42,770 nucleotides of DNA. Source: Bdellovibrionales bacterium. Its GTDB lineage: Bacteria; Bdellovibrionota; Bdellovibrionia; Bdellovibrionales; JAMPXM01. Below are positions 40,893-42,770 of this stretch, one piece after another. A program made the translations under genes and the position numbers. Under the pieces are notes generated by a model, which did no database searches, was not told the DNA's origin, and saw only the letters and a program-made list of their open reading frames with translations. Positions within the stretch are counted from its first letter, which is position 1; each line of letters begins with the position of its first letter. The DNA lies in contig SYLX01000089.1 of NCBI GenBank assembly GCA_005808505.1, positions 1 to 42,770 on the forward strand, written 5' to 3'.

Positions 40893-41885
40893 ATGCTAGC
40901 TCAGATCGTCGATAAGTTGCGCGCGGCCAAATCAGTTCTTCTCTCGACCCATCGGCAGTCAGACGGCGACGGCCTCGGTGCGCAGATCGCCCTTTTCCAT
41001 GGTCTTAAGAAAGCCGGCATTCAGACGCGGATCGTTAGCGTCGACCGTCCTCCCCGAAAATATGATTTTTTGGGCACTGAACAGTGCATCGAAGTGTTCA
41101 CGCCTGAAACGTCCGTCCGAACGGAGTTAGCCCTCATCCTCGACACCAACGACGCGCGTTTAGTGGAGCCTCTTTATTCAGCGCTGAAAAATCAGGTGGA
41201 TGAGGTGATCTTCATCGATCACCATCCGGTCTTGGCCCACGGCCCGGCGCCAACGAAAGGTTCTTTTATCGATATCCAAGCGGCGAGCACGGGTGAACTC
41301 GCCTTTCGCATTTTGAAAGCACTGGAGATTCCACTCGATGCGACGATTGCGCGCGCGCTTTATACAAGTTTGGTTTTCGATACGCAGCTCTTTCGCTTCG
41401 TCAAATCGGATCCGACTTCTCACCTGCTAGCGGCCGAGCTTCTTCGCTTCGAGCGCGAACCTGAAGAAGTCCATCGTAAGCTCTTTGCCAACTACACGGT
41501 GGAGAAGCTCAGCGCGTTGATCGCCGCCCTTTCTCAAGTTGAATATCTCGCATCGAATCGCATCGCGTTTATTCCTGTGCGTACGACGCTTTCTCAAGGG
41601 GGACTCGATCGAGATGAATCCGGCGACGTCATCGATCAGGTGATGAACATCAATTCCATCGAAGTCGCCGCACTCTTGCGAGAAGATGCACCGAAGAAGT
41701 TCAAGCTCTCCCTAAGGAGTAAGGGAACAGTTGAAGTTTTAAGCCTTGCGGAATCCTTCGGTGGCGGCGGACATCGCTACGCCTCCGGCGCTTACCTTGA
41801 AGGGACTTTTGACGATCTCCGCGACCGATTGATCCGAGGACTGCATCAGCTCGTGCCGTACGCGAGCAAAGGAACGAACCTTTGA
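40893..41885 (+). CDS. DHH-family phosphoesterase (NrnA-like)
   Basis: 330 residues. Motif I is STHRQSDGDGLGAQIAL, motif II includes LILDTNDARL, motif III is the DHH signature FIDHHPV, and the C-terminal DHHA1 domain shows SFGGGGHRYASGAYLEG. All metal-binding Asp and His of the NrnA type are present. NrnA enzymes degrade nano-RNA (2-5 nt oligos) and/or dephosphorylate pAp, in the cytoplasm. The gene's stop (TGA) overlaps the TTG start of the next gene by four bases, indicating coupling with the BFD ferredoxin gene. The name nrnA is likely but the pAp/nano-RNA preference cannot be read from the sequence. Confidence 0.92.
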   Translation: MLAQIVDKLRAAKSVLLSTHRQSDGDGLGAQIALFHGLKKAGIQTRIVSVDRPPRKYDFLGTEQCIEVFTPETSVRTELALILDTNDARLVEPLYSALKNQVDEVIFIDHHPVLAHGPAPTKGSFIDIQAASTGELAFRILKALEIPLDATIARALYTSLVFDTQLFRFVKSDPTSHLLAAELLRFEREPEEVHRKLFANYTVEKLSALIAALSQVEYLASNRIAFIPVRTTLSQGGLDRDESGDVIDQVMNINSIEVAALLREDAPKKFKLSLRSKGTVEVLSLAESFGGGGHRYASGAYLEGTFDDLRDRLIRGLHQLVPYASKGTNL

Positions 41886-42127
41886 ATCCCAAGCACAAAG
41901 GGCGCGAGATCATATGCCTCTGCAACAACGTTCCCCGTGACGTTATCGAAGAGGCGATTCGCAACGGCTGCGATACCCTCAATAAGATTTTCGATGCAAC
42001 TACGGCCGGTGTCGGCCCCTGCGGTGGATCGTGCCGACGAAAACTCCAACCCATGCTCGACAGCTTCCAGCAAACCGGGACGTTTCCGGAAGTCATCAAA
42101 AAAGACAATCGCGGCAAGCGCCGCTAG
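41882..42127 (+). CDS. Small BFD-type [2Fe-2S] protein
   Basis: 81 residues from a TTG that overlaps the previous stop. The Fer2_BFD core is CLCNNVPRDVIEEAIRNGCD then ATTAGVGPCGGSCRRKL: a CxC pair and a later C-x3-C pair, where most BFD domains have C-x2-C. An additional Cys (NGCD) lies between. In the bacterioferritin-associated ferredoxin (Bfd) this fold donates electrons for iron release. The tail is basic. It is coupled to the DHH gene and its 3' end lies only 11 bases from a second, larger BFD protein on the other strand. Confidence 0.82.
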   Translation: MNPKHKGREIICLCNNVPRDVIEEAIRNGCDTLNKIFDATTAGVGPCGGSCRRKLQPMLDSFQQTGTFPEVIKKDNRGKRR

Positions 42128-42138
42128 CAAAACAATTT

Positions 42139-42630
42139 TTATTTTGAATCCCGGCCGAGCCGGTAATTGATGATGGCATTGACATCGGGCCGACAAGTGC
42201 CGCACGAAGTGCTCGCACGAGTCGCGCGAGACACATCCTCCGGCGTGTGACAACCGGAGACGATGGCCTCGTCGACCTTTTTCGTAGGAACCGCCCGGCA
42301 GTGACAGAGTTCCTCTTCTTGATAAGGAAAACTCCATCGCCCTTGGGCTTTCAAAAGAACCTCACGCAGCAAAAGCACGGCATGCCCCGATCCCTCGGGA
42401 AGCAGAAGGTCACCTAAATTCCCGCGAAGCTGCGGACGTATGGCCGCAACGAGATTCAATAACTCACCGCAACCGACCGCACGCAAGTGAGCCGAGACGA
42501 TTTGGTCGCCGTCTAGCGAAAGCGAAAGGCGCACATGATCGCGCGCCATGAGCCCAGCTTCGAATTCCGCTTTTTCAACGTTTGCGGACGCGGATGAATT
42601 TGTCGCATTTGGTGATGCCATAAGCTTCAT
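42139..42630 (-). CDS. NifU-N-like plus BFD [2Fe-2S] domain protein
   Basis: 163 residues; Met 1 (42630) and Met 4 (42621) are both possible starts, with no clear ribosome site. The N-terminal ~100 residues, with DHVRLSLSLDGDQIVSAHLR then AVGCGELLNLVAAIRP, resemble the IscU/NifU scaffold start but keep only one Cys, so the scaffold function is doubtful. The C-terminal Fer2_BFD domain is complete: ELCHCRAVPTKKVDEAIVSG, then STSCGTCRPDV, giving CxC and CxxC. NifU proteins join these two domains in the same order, so this may be a reduced NifU-like iron-sulfur protein. It reads toward the smaller BFD protein and away from the last gene. Confidence 0.78.
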   Translation of the reverse strand: MKLMASPNATNSSASANVEKAEFEAGLMARDHVRLSLSLDGDQIVSAHLRAVGCGELLNLVAAIRPQLRGNLGDLLLPEGSGHAVLLLREVLLKAQGRWSFPYQEEELCHCRAVPTKKVDEAIVSGCHTPEDVSRATRASTSCGTCRPDVNAIINYRLGRDSK

Positions 42631-42651
42631 GGTCCCACGGAGGCGTCAACC

Positions 42652-42681
42652 TTGACAAGACGAGGACGTCACGCGTTTGAT
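42652..42681 (+). promoter_or_regulatory. Candidate promoter of the last gene
   Basis: TTGACA (42652-42657) matches the -35 consensus perfectly; TTTGAT (42676-42681) 18 bases later matches four of six -10 positions. A transcript would start near 42688, about 50 bases before the start at 42737. It overlaps the inverted repeat at 42678. Confidence 0.4.
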
Positions 42682-42700
42682 TTTGAGCGAGTCAAAATCA
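42678..42700. promoter_or_regulatory. Perfect 9+9 inverted repeat in a divergent intergenic region
   Basis: TGATTTTGA (42678-42686), a five-base spacer, then TCAAAATCA (42692-42700). The symmetry, the spacer of five and the position over the predicted -10 and start site fit a repressor operator. It lies between the NifU/BFD gene (minus) and the gene starting at 42737 (plus), so it could control both. Confidence 0.5.
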
Positions 42701-42736
42701 GCTTCTCGTTTGGTCGAAGGCTTTTAAGGAAAAATG

Positions 42737-42770
42737 ATGAACTTGCGCCCCCTGCGAAAACTCATCTCTG
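42737..42770 (+). CDS. Start of a further gene (3' truncated by the window)
   Basis: An ATG at 42737 (an adjacent ATG at 42734 is the alternative) follows TAAGGA with good spacing. Only 11 residues (MNLRPLRKLIS) are visible: basic, as in a cytoplasmic N-terminus or the start of a signal. Function cannot be assigned. Confidence 0.6.
   Translation, partial: MNLRPLRKLIS

Noticed and set aside
1..42770. A CRISPR array, integrase, transposase, phage or tRNA gene.
   Set aside because: None seen; the only tandem repeat is the coding one at 39431-39490 and the only dispersed repeat is the 13-base palindrome.

Overview
The window is 42.8 kb of dense bacterial chromosome. It holds about 43 genes with short gaps, ATG/GTG/TTG starts, AGGAGG-type ribosome sites and moderately high GC. 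The large share of lipoproteins, signal-peptide proteins and secreted or membrane hydrolases points to a Gram-negative. A 75-residue Cys/His protein with a WFKFGL-type motif also suggests a member of Bdellovibrionota (Bdellovibrio/Oligoflexia relatives). That placement is an inference from gene character; there is no rRNA or phylogenetic marker to prove it. I see no tRNA, rRNA, CRISPR array, prophage or transposase. This is core or lineage-specific chromosome, not a mobile island.

Layout, left to right. 1-5 kb: the C-terminal half of an RND efflux pump, a thioredoxin-reductase-like flavoprotein, two small basic or Cys/His proteins, a lipoprotein and a response-regulator protein with an unrecognised N-terminus. 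5-12 kb: a UMF1-family MFS transporter, an M20 metallopeptidase, then the MoxR ATPase / DUF58 / TgpA-like transglutaminase operon. 12-19.6 kb: an ABC-F ATPase, a zinc-ribbon protein with a structured leader, a lipoprotein, a lipid-anchored cyclophilin, a DedA protein, and an operon of lipoprotein, outer-membrane protein and a CsoR-fold regulator that lacks the family's metal ligands. 19.8-25 kb: an RlmL-like rRNA methyltransferase, a secreted tyrosine-rich protein, a subtilase with an inserted beta domain, a YjbQ-family protein and a Pro/Ala-rich exported protein. 25-31 kb, all on the minus strand: ChaN-like, alpha/beta hydrolase, M14 carboxypeptidase, mutM, a two-part YeeE/YedE transporter, an outer-membrane protein and a DUF3307 protein. 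31-40 kb: a charged helical protein, SohB protease, a large secreted alpha/beta hydrolase, a Spinster-like MFS transporter fused to a glycerophosphodiester phosphodiesterase and coupled to a Mpo1-like gene, and a large AsmA-like protein. 40-42.8 kb: greA, a DHH phosphoesterase, two convergent [2Fe-2S] BFD-domain proteins, and the start of one more gene.

The most unusual system is the lipid module at 34983-37284. A Mpo1/DUF962 protein sits one base ahead of a single polypeptide joining a Spinster-type (lysophospholipid-transporter-like) MFS domain to a complete GDPD domain. It could import and immediately cleave glycerophosphodiesters or lysolipids. Other notable signals are a nine-base perfect stem that buries the ribosome site of the secreted hydrolase at 33135, a subtilase with a beta domain inside its catalytic domain, a 43% tyrosine exported tail, a CsoR-like protein with no ligands, paired hairpins ahead of the zinc-ribbon gene, and a perfect 9+9 inverted repeat in the last divergent intergenic region.
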